Origin: UBA6115 sp050952935
GTDB taxonomy: Bacteria > Bacillota > Clostridia > Christensenellales > Aristaeellaceae
Reading direction: 5' to 3'
Assembly: GCA_050952935.1 (NCBI GenBank)
Contig: JBMNLS010000001.1
Span: forward strand, 558,001-622,000
DNA length: 64,000 nt
In this document: positions 7,923-16,613 of the stretch, piece after piece
Numbering within the stretch: the stretch's first letter is position 1
Layout: the number at the start of each line of letters is the position of its first letter
The notes under the pieces: generated by a model
Database searches by the model: none
Seen by the model: the letters and a program-made list of their open reading frames with translations, nothing else
Told to the model about the DNA's origin: nothing
Position numbers and translations under genes: made by a program

Positions 7923-10900
7923 ATGGCGAACTGGACTCCCCAACAGCAGGCGGCCATTGATGCCCGCAACCCCCGGGTGCTGGTTTCGGCAGCCGCCGGC
8001 AGCGGTAAAACCAGCGTGCTCATTGAGCGGGTGCTGTCCATGCTGAGGGAGGGGATGAGCCTGGAGCGCCTGTTGATCCTCACCTTCACCAACGCCGCGG
8101 CAGGGGAGATGCGCAGCCGCCTGGCGGAAAAATTGGGAGAGGAAGCCGCCGCCAACCCCGCGCTTAAAAAGCAGCTGTATATGGTGGACAGGGCGGATAT
8201 CAGCACGCTCCACTCCTTCTGCAAAAAGCTGGTGCAGCGCTATTTTCACGCCGTGGGCACCGATGCCAACTCCCGCATTGCCGATGAGCAGGCCGCCCGG
8301 GCGCTGTTTGACAAGGCCCTGGACGAGGGACTCAACGCCCTGTACGAAAACCCGGACGATGACGGGGCCAACCTCATCGCCCGCTTCAAAGAGGCTGAAA
8401 TCATTCAAATGGTGGACAGCCTGCACACCTTCCTCATGGCCCAGGCGGATCCCTGGGGCTGGCTGGCGCACAGCCTGGGGCTGGATGAAGGGGAGGAGCT
8501 GATCCGCTCCCCCTGGGCCCGGGAGATGCGCCAGGAAGCGCTGCTGTACCTGTCGGGCGCCCAGAGCCTGGCGGAGGAAGCGGAGGCTGTCTGCCTGCTC
8601 CCCGGCGGCCCGCTGCGCTACCTGGACGCCCTTCAGGATGACAAAGCCCTTATCCAGGGGTATCTCCTCACCCTGGGGAAGGAAGGGAGCTACCCCGGTC
8701 CCGCGCCTGCCTTCACGCGTCTGCCCACCCGCGCTAAAAATGAGGAAGACCCCGTCCTCACCGCCCGGGCGAAGGCGCTGAGGGACAAGGCCAAGGACGC
8801 GGTGAAAACCGCCTTGGCGCTTCTGCCCGCCGGAAAGGCGGAGGCAGAGGCCTGGGCGGAGGAGATCGCCCTCACCCGGCCCGCGCTGAGGGCCCTGGCC
8901 GGCCTCACCCAGGCTGTGCACACGCGCTATCAGGAGCTGAAGGCCGAGGCCACCCTGTGGGATTATAACGACCTGGAACACTTTGCCCTCCAGGCCCTCA
9001 GCCACCCGGACATCGCCCGGGAGGCGGCGGGCGGCTATGACGCGCTGTTTGTGGATGAGTATCAGGATATCTCCCACATTCAGGAGGCCATTATCCGCAG
9101 GCTTCATGACGGCCGCAACAGCCTGTTTATGGTGGGGGATGTCAAGCAGAGCATCTACCGCTTCCGCCTGGCGGATCCCAGCCTGTTTCTGGCCCATTAC
9201 AACAGCTTTCAGAGGTTGGCTGAGGCGGAGGAACGGGTCATCCCCCTGCGGGAGAACTTCCGCTCTCAGCCCAATATATTGGCCGCCACCAACCTGATTT
9301 TTGAAAACATCATGCGGGAGGATATCACCGAGATCGCTTATGACGAGGAAGCCCGCCTGGTGGCGGGGCGGCAAAGCGGCGGCGGGGAGCCGGTGGAGCT
9401 GTGGCTGATTGACCGCAGCCAGCTTCCGGAGGAACCCCAGGAAGACCCGGAGGAAGAGGAGGAGGCGGAGGCCGCCGATGTGGTGGAAAGCGCCTTTGAT
9501 TATGAGGCCCGGCTCATCGCCCGGCGCATCCAGGCCCTGCGCCGGGAGACCATCCCAGACCGGGACGGCAGCCCCCGCCCCATCCGGTACAGGGACATGG
9601 CGGTGCTCCTCAGAAGCGGGGTGCGCCGCGCCGCGGCCCTGGCACGGGTGCTGGGGGAGGTGGGCATCCCTGTGTATTCTGATACAGACGCGGGCTTTTT
9701 CAGCCTGCCTGAGGTGCGGGACGCGCTGAACCTGCTGCGGGTGATTGACAACCCCTTTGACGATGAATCCCTGCTGGCGGTGCTGGCCTGCCCGGCCTTC
9801 GGCTTTGACCCCAAGGCCCTTGCCGCCCTGCGCAGGCACAACCCGGACAGCCAGGCGCCCCTGCACCAGAATTTTTTTGAACTGGCGGAGGAGGACGCGC
9901 GGGTTGGCGCCGCCAGGGACAGGTTCGCCCAGTGGCGCTTCCTGGCTGAAAACATGCCCCTGGAGCGTTTTGTCAGGCGGCTTCTGCGGGAATCGGGCCT
10001 GTATACCCTGGCGGGGGCCCGGCCAGAGGGGGAGCTGCGCCGCGCCAACCTGCGCCTGCTGGCCTCGCTCGCCGCCCCGGCGCCCGAGCCGCAGACCCTG
10101 CACGGGTTTATCAAGCGTGTGGACAGCGCAGGGCAAAAGGGCAGGCAGCGCAGCGCCAGCCTGGGCGAGCAGGAGGATGTGGTGCGGGTGATGACCCTGC
10201 ACAAGTCCAAGGGGCTGGAGTTCCCGGTGGTGTTCCTGCCGGACTTGGCGGCGGAATTCAGCAGGAAGAAGGATCGCTCCCCGCTGATGCAGGATGCCCG
10301 CCTGGGCATGGCCATGCAGCTGGTGGTTCCCCGGGATCGGTTTAAAAAGCATACCTTTGCCACCCGGGCCATGATGATCAGAAAAAACCGCCAGGAGCTC
10401 AGCGAGGAAGCCCGCCTGCTTTATGTGGGCATGACCCGCGCCCGGGAGCGGCTGATCCTCACCGCCGCCCTGGCAAACCCGGACGCCGCCCTGGCCCGCT
10501 GGCAGAGGCCCCAGACGGATCACGCCGTGGGCACGGCCGCCAGCATGCTGGACTGGGTGGCCTCCCCCCTGCATGAGGCCATTGCCCTGGGGCATGACAG
10601 CCCCTTTGAGGCGCGGGGCAGCCGCTGGATGGTGTACAGGCTGGGAATTGACAGCCTGCCTGCCGCCCCTGAGGTGACAGCGCCCGCCCTGCCCGAGCTG
10701 AAGGAAACCGCGCCCAGCGCCGCTATCCGCGCGTTGTTTGACCGGCCCCGGGAAGCGCCCCCGCTTCCGCTTAAAAGCTCCGTCACAGCGCTGATCACCG
10801 GCCGCCTGGGCATGCTGGTGGCCGAGGAGGAGGAAACCCCCGACACCAAACGCCGGGAGCTGGTGCTCCCTCCGCCCTTGGTGCCGCTGCCCCGGCTTCA

Positions 10901-11498
10901 GGATCAAAAGCCCCTCAGCGCCACCCAGCGGGGCATCGCCACCCACCGCGCCCTGGGGGCCCTGGATGTGGCAGCGTTCACGGGCCTTGGGGATGAGGAA
11001 ATGGAGCAGAAACTTCAGGAAGCTCTGGATGAAATGGCCGTTAGGGGAATTTTGCGCCGGAAGGAGCGGGAGGCTTTGGATGAAACCGCGCTTCTGGCCT
11101 TCCTTAAAAGCGATCTGGCCCGGCGCATGGCCCAAAGCCCCCAGCGGCGCCGGGAGTGGCCTTTCACCCTGAAGGTGGAGGCGGGGATGCTGCTGCAGGG
11201 GGTGCTGGACGCCTGCTTCCTGGAGGCGGGGGAATGGGTGCTGGTGGATTATAAGACCGACCGGGGCGACCCGGCCACGCTGCGGGAAAAATACACCCCC
11301 CAGATGCGCTGGTATATGCGCGCCCTGCGGGACATCACGGGCCTGCCCGTGAAGGAAGCCTGGCTCTACCTATTAAGCCGCCGGGAGGCGGTGCGCGTCA
11401 CCGAGGACGCGCCCATCCGGCTGCGGCCGGGGCTTTCCTTGCCAGCCCCTTCGGAACAGGATAGAATGAAGGGTGAAAAGGAGGGGCTGCACCTATGA
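7923..11498 (+). CDS. addA: ATP-dependent helicase/nuclease AddA
   Basis: A 1,191-residue UvrD-type helicase with a C-terminal RecB-like nuclease, close to the usual ~1,230. Walker A is AAAGSGKTS (GSGKT at 26-30); motif II reads LFVDEYQD; late helicase motifs include VMTLHKSKGLEFPVVFLPDL and EEARLLYVGMTRAR. The nuclease signature is GVLDACFLEAGEWVLVDYKTD, with Asp1109 and Lys1111 in the right place. AddA works with AddB in double-strand-break repair, resecting ends to Chi and loading RecA (recA is at 50130). addB normally lies immediately upstream; here the upstream space has only 272 bases of non-coding or decayed sequence. The stop overlaps the smpB start (ATGA). Confidence 0.95.
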   Translation: MANWTPQQQAAIDARNPRVLVSAAAGSGKTSVLIERVLSMLREGMSLERLLILTFTNAAAGEMRSRLAEKLGEEAAANPALKKQLYMVDRADISTLHSFCKKLVQRYFHAVGTDANSRIADEQAARALFDKALDEGLNALYENPDDDGANLIARFKEAEIIQMVDSLHTFLMAQADPWGWLAHSLGLDEGEELIRSPWAREMRQEALLYLSGAQSLAEEAEAVCLLPGGPLRYLDALQDDKALIQGYLLTLGKEGSYPGPAPAFTRLPTRAKNEEDPVLTARAKALRDKAKDAVKTALALLPAGKAEAEAWAEEIALTRPALRALAGLTQAVHTRYQELKAEATLWDYNDLEHFALQALSHPDIAREAAGGYDALFVDEYQDISHIQEAIIRRLHDGRNSLFMVGDVKQSIYRFRLADPSLFLAHYNSFQRLAEAEERVIPLRENFRSQPNILAATNLIFENIMREDITEIAYDEEARLVAGRQSGGGEPVELWLIDRSQLPEEPQEDPEEEEEAEAADVVESAFDYEARLIARRIQALRRETIPDRDGSPRPIRYRDMAVLLRSGVRRAAALARVLGEVGIPVYSDTDAGFFSLPEVRDALNLLRVIDNPFDDESLLAVLACPAFGFDPKALAALRRHNPDSQAPLHQNFFELAEEDARVGAARDRFAQWRFLAENMPLERFVRRLLRESGLYTLAGARPEGELRRANLRLLASLAAPAPEPQTLHGFIKRVDSAGQKGRQRSASLGEQEDVVRVMTLHKSKGLEFPVVFLPDLAAEFSRKKDRSPLMQDARLGMAMQLVVPRDRFKKHTFATRAMMIRKNRQELSEEARLLYVGMTRARERLILTAALANPDAALARWQRPQTDHAVGTAASMLDWVASPLHEAIALGHDSPFEARGSRWMVYRLGIDSLPAAPEVTAPALPELKETAPSAAIRALFDRPREAPPLPLKSSVTALITGRLGMLVAEEEETPDTKRRELVLPPPLVPLPRLQDQKPLSATQRGIATHRALGALDVAAFTGLGDEEMEQKLQEALDEMAVRGILRRKEREALDETALLAFLKSDLARRMAQSPQRRREWPFTLKVEAGMLLQGVLDACFLEAGEWVLVDYKTDRGDPATLREKYTPQMRWYMRALRDITGLPVKEAWLYLLSRREAVRVTEDAPIRLRPGLSLPAPSEQDRMKGEKEGLHL

Positions 11499-11974
11499 AA
11501 ACCAAGGGCATCAAGCCCGTTGCCGAGAATCGCCGCGCCCGCCATGATTATTTCGTGGAAGAGAGCTACGAGTGCGGCATTGAACTAAAAGGCACCGAGG
11601 TCAAATCCATGCGCCAGGGCCGGGTGAACCTGAAGGAATCCTACGCCCGGGTGCGGGACGGCGAGGTGTTTGTGGAGGGCATGCACATCAGCCCCTATGA
11701 GCAGGGCAGCATCTTCAACACCGATCCCCTGCGGCCCAAGCGCCTGCTGCTTCATAAAAGCGAGATCCGCAAACTCCATGCCCAGGTGATGCGCCAGGGC
11801 ATGACGCTGATTCCGCTGAAGGTTTACCTGAAGGACGGGCGGATGAAGCTGGAGTTGGGCGTGTGCCGGGGCAAGCGCTTCCACGATAAGCGGGATGACA
11901 TCGCCCAGCGGGACGCCCAGCGGGACATTGACCGCGCCCTGCGGCAGAATCAAAAAATACGGGACAATGACTGA
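11495..11974 (+). CDS. smpB: SsrA (tmRNA)-binding protein SmpB
   Basis: A 159-residue protein of standard length beginning KPVAENRRARHDYFVEESYECGIELKGTEVKS, the diagnostic SmpB N-terminal text, with the basic C-terminal tail KRFHDKRDDIAQRDAQRDIDR. SmpB carries tmRNA to stalled ribosomes for trans-translation. Its ATG overlaps the addA TGA (ATGA), so the two are co-translated. No tmRNA gene (ssrA) is visible near it, although that is a common neighbour. Confidence 0.97.
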   Translation: MKTKGIKPVAENRRARHDYFVEESYECGIELKGTEVKSMRQGRVNLKESYARVRDGEVFVEGMHISPYEQGSIFNTDPLRPKRLLLHKSEIRKLHAQVMRQGMTLIPLKVYLKDGRMKLELGVCRGKRFHDKRDDIAQRDAQRDIDRALRQNQKIRDND

Positions 11975-11979
11975 TTTTA

Positions 11980-12008
11980 TTGACATCTTCAGTTTGTTTT
12001 TCTATGAT
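11980..12008 (+). promoter_or_regulatory. Strong promoter upstream of the TM2-like membrane protein
   Basis: TTGACA (11980-11985), exactly 17 bases, TATGAT (12003-12008). It begins 5 bases after the smpB stop, so the downstream gene is not dependent on addA-smpB transcription. Confidence 0.8.
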
Positions 12009-12038
12009 GATACCAATCATTAACCAGGGGGTTGCAGC

Positions 12039-13217
12039 ATGGAGCCACAACGCAAACGCCGTGCCGACCGGCACCGCAGGCCAGTTTCAGATTCATATGA
12101 GGCGCAAACTCATGTCCCGCCTGTTCATGCCGAAGACGCGCCGCCCTCGCCGGATCAGGATGCGTCCCTTAGCCAGGCGTTTTCCAGCCTGGGTAAAAGC
12201 AGCGGACAGGTGGTGTCTGCCCTATTGGCAAGCGGAGGGGCTGCCATGGGCAAGCTGTCCGAAAAAATCCAGGACGGCAGCCTGGCACGGGATTTTAAGC
12301 GCAACGATGTGCTTAAGCAAGGCCTTATCTTCGGCCTTCCACCGTTGCTCCTTCTTTTGGGCAGCGGCTTTGCCCGCATTTGGCTGCTGCTGGGGATGCT
12401 GGCGGCATGCTACTATCTCTGGCGCTATCAGCTAGGGTATTATCGGCGCAGCCGCTGGGATTATCTGCTGCTGGCGTTTCCCCTGGCCTATATGATTTCA
12501 ACGATGTCAATGATGAACATAGATATTATGGAAATACTGAGGGGCAGGTACTATTCTGTTTGGAATTTCTTGCAGACGTTGAACATTCTGGCGCCCATGT
12601 TTGTATATCATGTGCTGATTTTCCTGTTCGCCTGGATGCGCGCCCGCCTACCTTCACTGCTGAAGGGCGTGCGGATATTGTCTGTCATCGGCCTGGTTGT
12701 GTCGATAATCTTCGGGATTAGATCGTTCACTGGCTATGGCCACTATTTTGGCTTCGCATGGTTTCTTTATCCAACATTAACCTACCCCGCCTTTTTTGTC
12801 GTGGTGCTATACTTTTGCAAATCCCGGCAAAAGGAAAATGACTTCACCGAATATCAGCTCAAGCCGGGCGAAAGGTGGAAGCCGGTCATGGTGCTGTTCA
12901 CCATGTATTTGGGTGTTTTTGGCGTTCACCGCACCCGCCTGGGCTATCGCACCTCGGCCCGGGTTATCCGCTGGGGGCTGATAAGCGTCATCATCAGCTC
13001 GGTCATCCTGGCGCTGATCACCGCCGCCCGGTCCTGGGGGGCCATCCAGTTCGGCATGGTGCTGTTCTACATTTGCCTGGCATATTTCCTGATCGCGGCG
13101 CTGTGGGCTTTTGTGGATATTTTTCGCATCCTGCTGGGCAATTTGAAGCCCGCTGACGGTAGCGGCTATGCCCCCAGCGAGCTGATGGATATGCAACGCC
13201 AGGGCTCTGAAATCTGA
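12039..13217 (+). CDS. Multi-pass membrane protein with a TM2-like C-terminal domain
   Basis: A 392-residue protein. Residues 1-60 are basic then Pro/Ser-rich and presumably cytoplasmic. Hydrophobic segments begin near residue 92 (LIFGLPPLLLLLGSGF) and continue through about eight spans. Around 282-365 the text YLGVFGVHRTRLGYRTSARVIRWG resembles the TM2 domain (two helices joined by a short GVH..YLG-type turn). TM2 proteins have no settled function in bacteria. A weak AGGGGG site precedes ATG 12039. It converges on the DUF4298 gene. Product role unknown. Confidence 0.75.
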   Translation: MEPQRKRRADRHRRPVSDSYEAQTHVPPVHAEDAPPSPDQDASLSQAFSSLGKSSGQVVSALLASGGAAMGKLSEKIQDGSLARDFKRNDVLKQGLIFGLPPLLLLLGSGFARIWLLLGMLAACYYLWRYQLGYYRRSRWDYLLLAFPLAYMISTMSMMNIDIMEILRGRYYSVWNFLQTLNILAPMFVYHVLIFLFAWMRARLPSLLKGVRILSVIGLVVSIIFGIRSFTGYGHYFGFAWFLYPTLTYPAFFVVVLYFCKSRQKENDFTEYQLKPGERWKPVMVLFTMYLGVFGVHRTRLGYRTSARVIRWGLISVIISSVILALITAARSWGAIQFGMVLFYICLAYFLIAALWAFVDIFRILLGNLKPADGSGYAPSELMDMQRQGSEI

Positions 13218-13226
13218 GCCCTGGCG
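13197..13226. terminator. Bidirectional hairpin between convergent genes
   Basis: CGCCAGGGCTC (13197-13207) pairs perfectly with GAGCCCTGGCG (13216-13226). It includes the stop codon of the TM2-like gene and precedes the end of the DUF4298 gene. T-tracts are short. Confidence 0.6.
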
Positions 13227-13240
13227 CTGCTTTGTGCTGT

Positions 13241-13546
13241 TCATTCGTTTTTCAGGATATTTAAGGCGATTTCCAGCATTCGCAGGGCGGTTTGATGGTT
13301 GTCCGCCAGCAGGTTAAAGACAGCGTCCTCTGACAGGACGCCGCATTTAATATCCTTTGGGAAGGAGGGGGTGTTGGAGGCGTCAAAATCCTTCATGAAC
13401 TGTTCGCTGCCATAGTAGGCGGCAAGCTGTTGATATTCCTTTTGATGCGCGCTGAAGGCATCCAGCAGCGGTTTTAGCTGATCAAGCAGTTCCTGGTGGC
13501 TGTCCAGGATGGTCTCCATTTGGCTGATATGCTCGTATGGGTTCAT
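13241..13546 (-). CDS. DUF4298 family protein
   Basis: A 101-residue, helical protein matching the DUF4298 pattern: an N-terminal coiled region (ISQMETILDSHQELLDQLKPLLDAF), a central AAYYGSEQFMKDFDA and a C-terminal LPxDIKCGVLSEDAVFNLL-like block. The family is of unknown function in Firmicutes. Its ATG overlaps the stop of the ROK kinase (TGATG), so it is the last gene of the argS-dapF-purA-ROK operon and probably co-translated. Confidence 0.8.
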   Translation of the reverse strand: MNPYEHISQMETILDSHQELLDQLKPLLDAFSAHQKEYQQLAAYYGSEQFMKDFDASNTPSFPKDIKCGVLSEDAVFNLLADNHQTALRMLEIALNILKNE

Positions 13547-14415
13547 CAGGCTTCCTCAGCCAGCGCCACCGCGCCGATGATCCCCGCGTCGTTGCGGAAA
13601 CAAGCCGGGACGATGCGCGTAAAGGGGCAATAGGTGCGGAAAGCGCTGGTGCCTTCCACCGCCTCCCGGATGCTGTCCACCACAATGCTGCCCGCGTTGG
13701 ACAGCCCGCCGCCAATGGCGATGACTTCCGGCATGAAGATCATCATCAGCGACTGGATGCCGACGGCCACCTCGTGGATATACTGCTGCCATATGTCAGA
13801 CTGCATGCCATCGCGGACTTGATCCACCAGCTCTTTTGTGGTCAGCGGCGCTGCCATCTGCCCCAGCGCCCGGGCGGCGGCGTACTGCTCCCAGCATCCC
13901 TTTTGGCCGCAGCTGCATGGGCGGCCGTCCGGGTGGGTGATCATGTGCCCCAGCTCCCCGTGAAGCCCCTGATAGCCGCGCAGCGGCTGCCCGTGGATGA
14001 TCACCCCGCCGCCAATGCCTGTGCCCAGGGTTAGCAGGATGCCCACCTCGCAGCCCTTGAGCGCCCCATAGCGGTGTTCCGCCATCAGGGCGCACACGGC
14101 GTCATTTTCTATGGGCAGGGCCATGCCAAACGCGTCCTGAAGCATCTGTTTGACCGGGGCGTTCTTCAGCCCCAGCTGATTGGCGGTGACGCGCCCCCCG
14201 TTATCCCAGGTGCCGGCAAAGGAGATGCCAACCGCGGCCCCCGGCGCCATGCGCCAGGCGGCTGTCACCATGTCATAAATAGTCTTCACGATATCCTGTG
14301 CCGTGCCGGGGGTGGGCTGCTGATCCCTATAGACCACCTCAAGGTCATTTCGGACGATGCCCAGCTTGATCTGCGTCCCCCCCACATCAACGCCGATGAC
14401 GCTCATAGGATTCAC
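13546..14415 (-). CDS. ROK-family sugar kinase (glucokinase-like)
   Basis: A 289-residue protein with the N-terminal phosphate loop VIGVDVGGTQIKLGI, the sugar-binding ELGH motif (GLHGELGHMI) and the ROK zinc site CSCGQKGCWE. ROK kinases phosphorylate glucose, N-acetylglucosamine, N-acetylmannosamine or related sugars; the lack of an N-terminal helix-turn-helix shows this is an enzyme rather than a NagC/XylR regulator. GTG 14415 is preferred because it overlaps the purA stop (GTGA); ATG 14406 is the alternative. The exact sugar cannot be read from sequence. Confidence 0.88.
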   Translation of the reverse strand: MNPMSVIGVDVGGTQIKLGIVRNDLEVVYRDQQPTPGTAQDIVKTIYDMVTAAWRMAPGAAVGISFAGTWDNGGRVTANQLGLKNAPVKQMLQDAFGMALPIENDAVCALMAEHRYGALKGCEVGILLTLGTGIGGGVIIHGQPLRGYQGLHGELGHMITHPDGRPCSCGQKGCWEQYAAARALGQMAAPLTTKELVDQVRDGMQSDIWQQYIHEVAVGIQSLMMIFMPEVIAIGGGLSNAGSIVVDSIREAVEGTSAFRTYCPFTRIVPACFRNDAGIIGAVALAEEA

Positions 14416-15710
14416 ATCTTTTGTGTTTGATATTTTTTGCGCCAGATGATCTCTTCCCGCCGGGGCCCGGTGGACAGCAGGGTGATGGGCGTTTGGATCC
14501 GTTCCTCAATAAAATTGACATAATCTAAACACTTCTGGGGCAGTTTCGCCTCGTCCGTCACGCCCCGGACATCGGTTTTCCAGCCGGGGAGCACCTCATA
14601 CACCGGCTTCACCCGGGCCAGGTCCGGCGTGGCGGGGAAGCGGGTGATGCGCTGGCCATCCAGCGTATAGGCCACGCAGACGGGGATCTCGTCCAGGTAG
14701 CTTAAAACATCCAGGTTGGTCATGGCGCAGGCGGTCGCGCCCTGGGTGAGGCAGCCATAGCGGGTGGCCACCGCGTCAAACCAGCCCACATCCCGGGGGC
14801 GGCCCGTTTTGGCGCCGTATTCCCCGGCGTCCCCGCCCCGGCGGCGGAGCTCCTCCGCCTCCTCCCCGTGCAGCTGGCTGGGGAAGTAGCCCGTGCCCAC
14901 GCTGGAGGAATAGGCCTTGGTCACCGCCAGCACCTGGCTGATGGCATGGGGCGGAAGGCCCGCGCCCACGCTGGCGTAGCCCGCCAGGGGGGAGGAGGAG
15001 GTGGTGTAGGGGTAGATGCCATGGTCAGGGTCGCGCAGCGCCCCCAGCTGGCCTTCCAGCAGGATGCGCTTGCCCGCCTTCAGCGCCTCGTGCAGGATGG
15101 CGGTGGTGTCGCCCAGGTAGGGCTTCATGCGCTGGCCATAGGCGTAGTATTTCTCGGTCAATTCCTCTGCCGACAGCGGCGCGTGATGGTACAGGTGCTC
15201 CAGGAGCACGTTTTTCTTCACCAGGCTGATCTTGAGCCTGTCATACAGCAGGTCCTTATCCAGCAGCTGGCAGGCCTGGATGCCGGTTTTGGCGAACTTG
15301 TCGCTGTAAAACGGCGCGATGCCCGACTTGGTGGAGCCGAACTTGCGGCCCGCCAGGCGCTCCTCCTCCAATACGTCAAACAGGACATGGAAATCCATCA
15401 GCACCTGGGCGCGCTCGGAGATGATTAGCTGCGGGGCGGGAATCCCCCGGCCCAGCACCTCATCCAGCTCCCGGAAGAAGGCCTCCGGATCCAGCGCCAC
15501 GCCGGGCCCGATCAGGTTTTGCACCTGGGGATGGAAAATGCCGCTGGGCAGCAGGTGCAGGGCAAACTTGCCATAATCGTTGATGATGGTGTGCCCGGCG
15601 TTGGCCCCGCCCTGGAAGCGCACCACCAGGTCGCTGGTTTCAGCCAGCAGGTCGGTCAGTTTTCCCTTGCCTTCGTCGCCCCAGTTGGCGCCGACAATTG
15701 CGCGAATCAT
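14412..15710 (-). CDS. purA: Adenylosuccinate synthetase
   Basis: A 432-residue protein beginning IRAIVGANWGDEGKGKLTDLLAE, the GTP-binding P-loop of PurA, followed by GGANAGHTI, and later the DVGWFDAVATRYG and KPVYEVLPGW blocks. It makes adenylosuccinate from IMP, aspartate and GTP, the first committed step to AMP. Length is normal. GTAAAGGAGA precedes the ATG. It sits between dapF (57-base gap) and the ROK kinase (4-base overlap) rather than with purine genes, so its expression is tied to the argS operon. Confidence 0.97.
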   Translation of the reverse strand: MIRAIVGANWGDEGKGKLTDLLAETSDLVVRFQGGANAGHTIINDYGKFALHLLPSGIFHPQVQNLIGPGVALDPEAFFRELDEVLGRGIPAPQLIISERAQVLMDFHVLFDVLEEERLAGRKFGSTKSGIAPFYSDKFAKTGIQACQLLDKDLLYDRLKISLVKKNVLLEHLYHHAPLSAEELTEKYYAYGQRMKPYLGDTTAILHEALKAGKRILLEGQLGALRDPDHGIYPYTTSSSPLAGYASVGAGLPPHAISQVLAVTKAYSSSVGTGYFPSQLHGEEAEELRRRGGDAGEYGAKTGRPRDVGWFDAVATRYGCLTQGATACAMTNLDVLSYLDEIPVCVAYTLDGQRITRFPATPDLARVKPVYEVLPGWKTDVRGVTDEAKLPQKCLDYVNFIEERIQTPITLLSTGPRREEIIWRKKYQTQKM

Positions 15711-15767
15711 CTATATTCTCCTTTACAGCGCTGAGCGCCTGTGATCGTATCCCGGGCCGGCATTATC

Positions 15768-16601
15768 TTATGCCAGCCACTCCCCGTCAAAAACGAATTC
15801 CGCAGGCCCCTGCTGGTAGACATGGTTGTTTTCAGCGTTCCAGGACACCTCCAGGTTGCCCCCGGCCAGCTGCACCTGCACCGTGCGGTCGCACAGCCCG
15901 TTCAACACCCCTGCCACCAGCGCCGCGGATGCCCCCGTGCCGCAGGCCAGGGTCTCGCCACTGCCCCGCTCCCACACCCGCATTTCCAGCACATCCCGCC
16001 TGATTGCCCGCACAAACTCTATATTGGCGCGCTGGGGGAAGATGGCGTGGTTTTCAAACAGGGGGCCAACGATGTTCAGGTCGATGGCCTCAGGGTCGTT
16101 CACAAAGATCACGCAGTGGGGGTTTCCCATGCTGACGCAGGTGATGAACCAATCCTGCCCCAGGAGGCTGAGCCTGTGGCTCAGGACCATCTCCCCCGGC
16201 AGATCCACCGGGATGTTCCGGGGGTTCAGATCGGGCGAGCCCATGTCCACCAGGATGCGGCTGACCTTGTCCCCGGTCAGGGAGAGCCTCATCTGCCGCA
16301 GGCCGGCCCTGGTTTCCAGCGTCAGCTCGGTTTTATTGGTCATGCCCCGCTCATAGACGTATTTGCCGACGCAACGGGTGGCGTTGCCGCACATCAAGGC
16401 CTCTGAGCCATCGGCGTTGAAAACGCGCATGGCAAAGTCAGCGGTTTCAGAGGGCTCAATCAGCACCAGCCCATCCGCTCCCACGCCAAAGTGGGGCCGG
16501 CTCATCACCCGGGATTGATAGGAGGGGTCCTGCACCACCTCCTCAAAACAGTTGACGTAGATGTAATCATTGCCAATGCCGTGCATTTTTGTAAACCGCA
16601 T
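15768..16601 (-). CDS. dapF: Diaminopimelate epimerase
   Basis: A 277-residue protein starting MRFTKMHGIGNDYIYVN. The two catalytic cysteines are visible in MCGNATRC (Cys71) and ETLACGTGASA (Cys220). DapF converts LL- to meso-diaminopimelate for lysine and peptidoglycan synthesis. AAAGGAGAG precedes the ATG and lies in the 12-base gap after argS, indicating an operon with argS. Confidence 0.97.
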   Translation of the reverse strand: MRFTKMHGIGNDYIYVNCFEEVVQDPSYQSRVMSRPHFGVGADGLVLIEPSETADFAMRVFNADGSEALMCGNATRCVGKYVYERGMTNKTELTLETRAGLRQMRLSLTGDKVSRILVDMGSPDLNPRNIPVDLPGEMVLSHRLSLLGQDWFITCVSMGNPHCVIFVNDPEAIDLNIVGPLFENHAIFPQRANIEFVRAIRRDVLEMRVWERGSGETLACGTGASAALVAGVLNGLCDRTVQVQLAGGNLEVSWNAENNHVYQQGPAEFVFDGEWLA

Positions 16602-16613
16602 GGACGCTCTCCT

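Noticed and set aside
7905..11135. Open frame of 1,076 codons on minus opposite addA
   Set aside because: It is the shadow of a high-GC gene; the plus frame encodes a full AddA with all motifs, and the minus product is His/Pro/Gln/Gly/Arg-rich with no domain.
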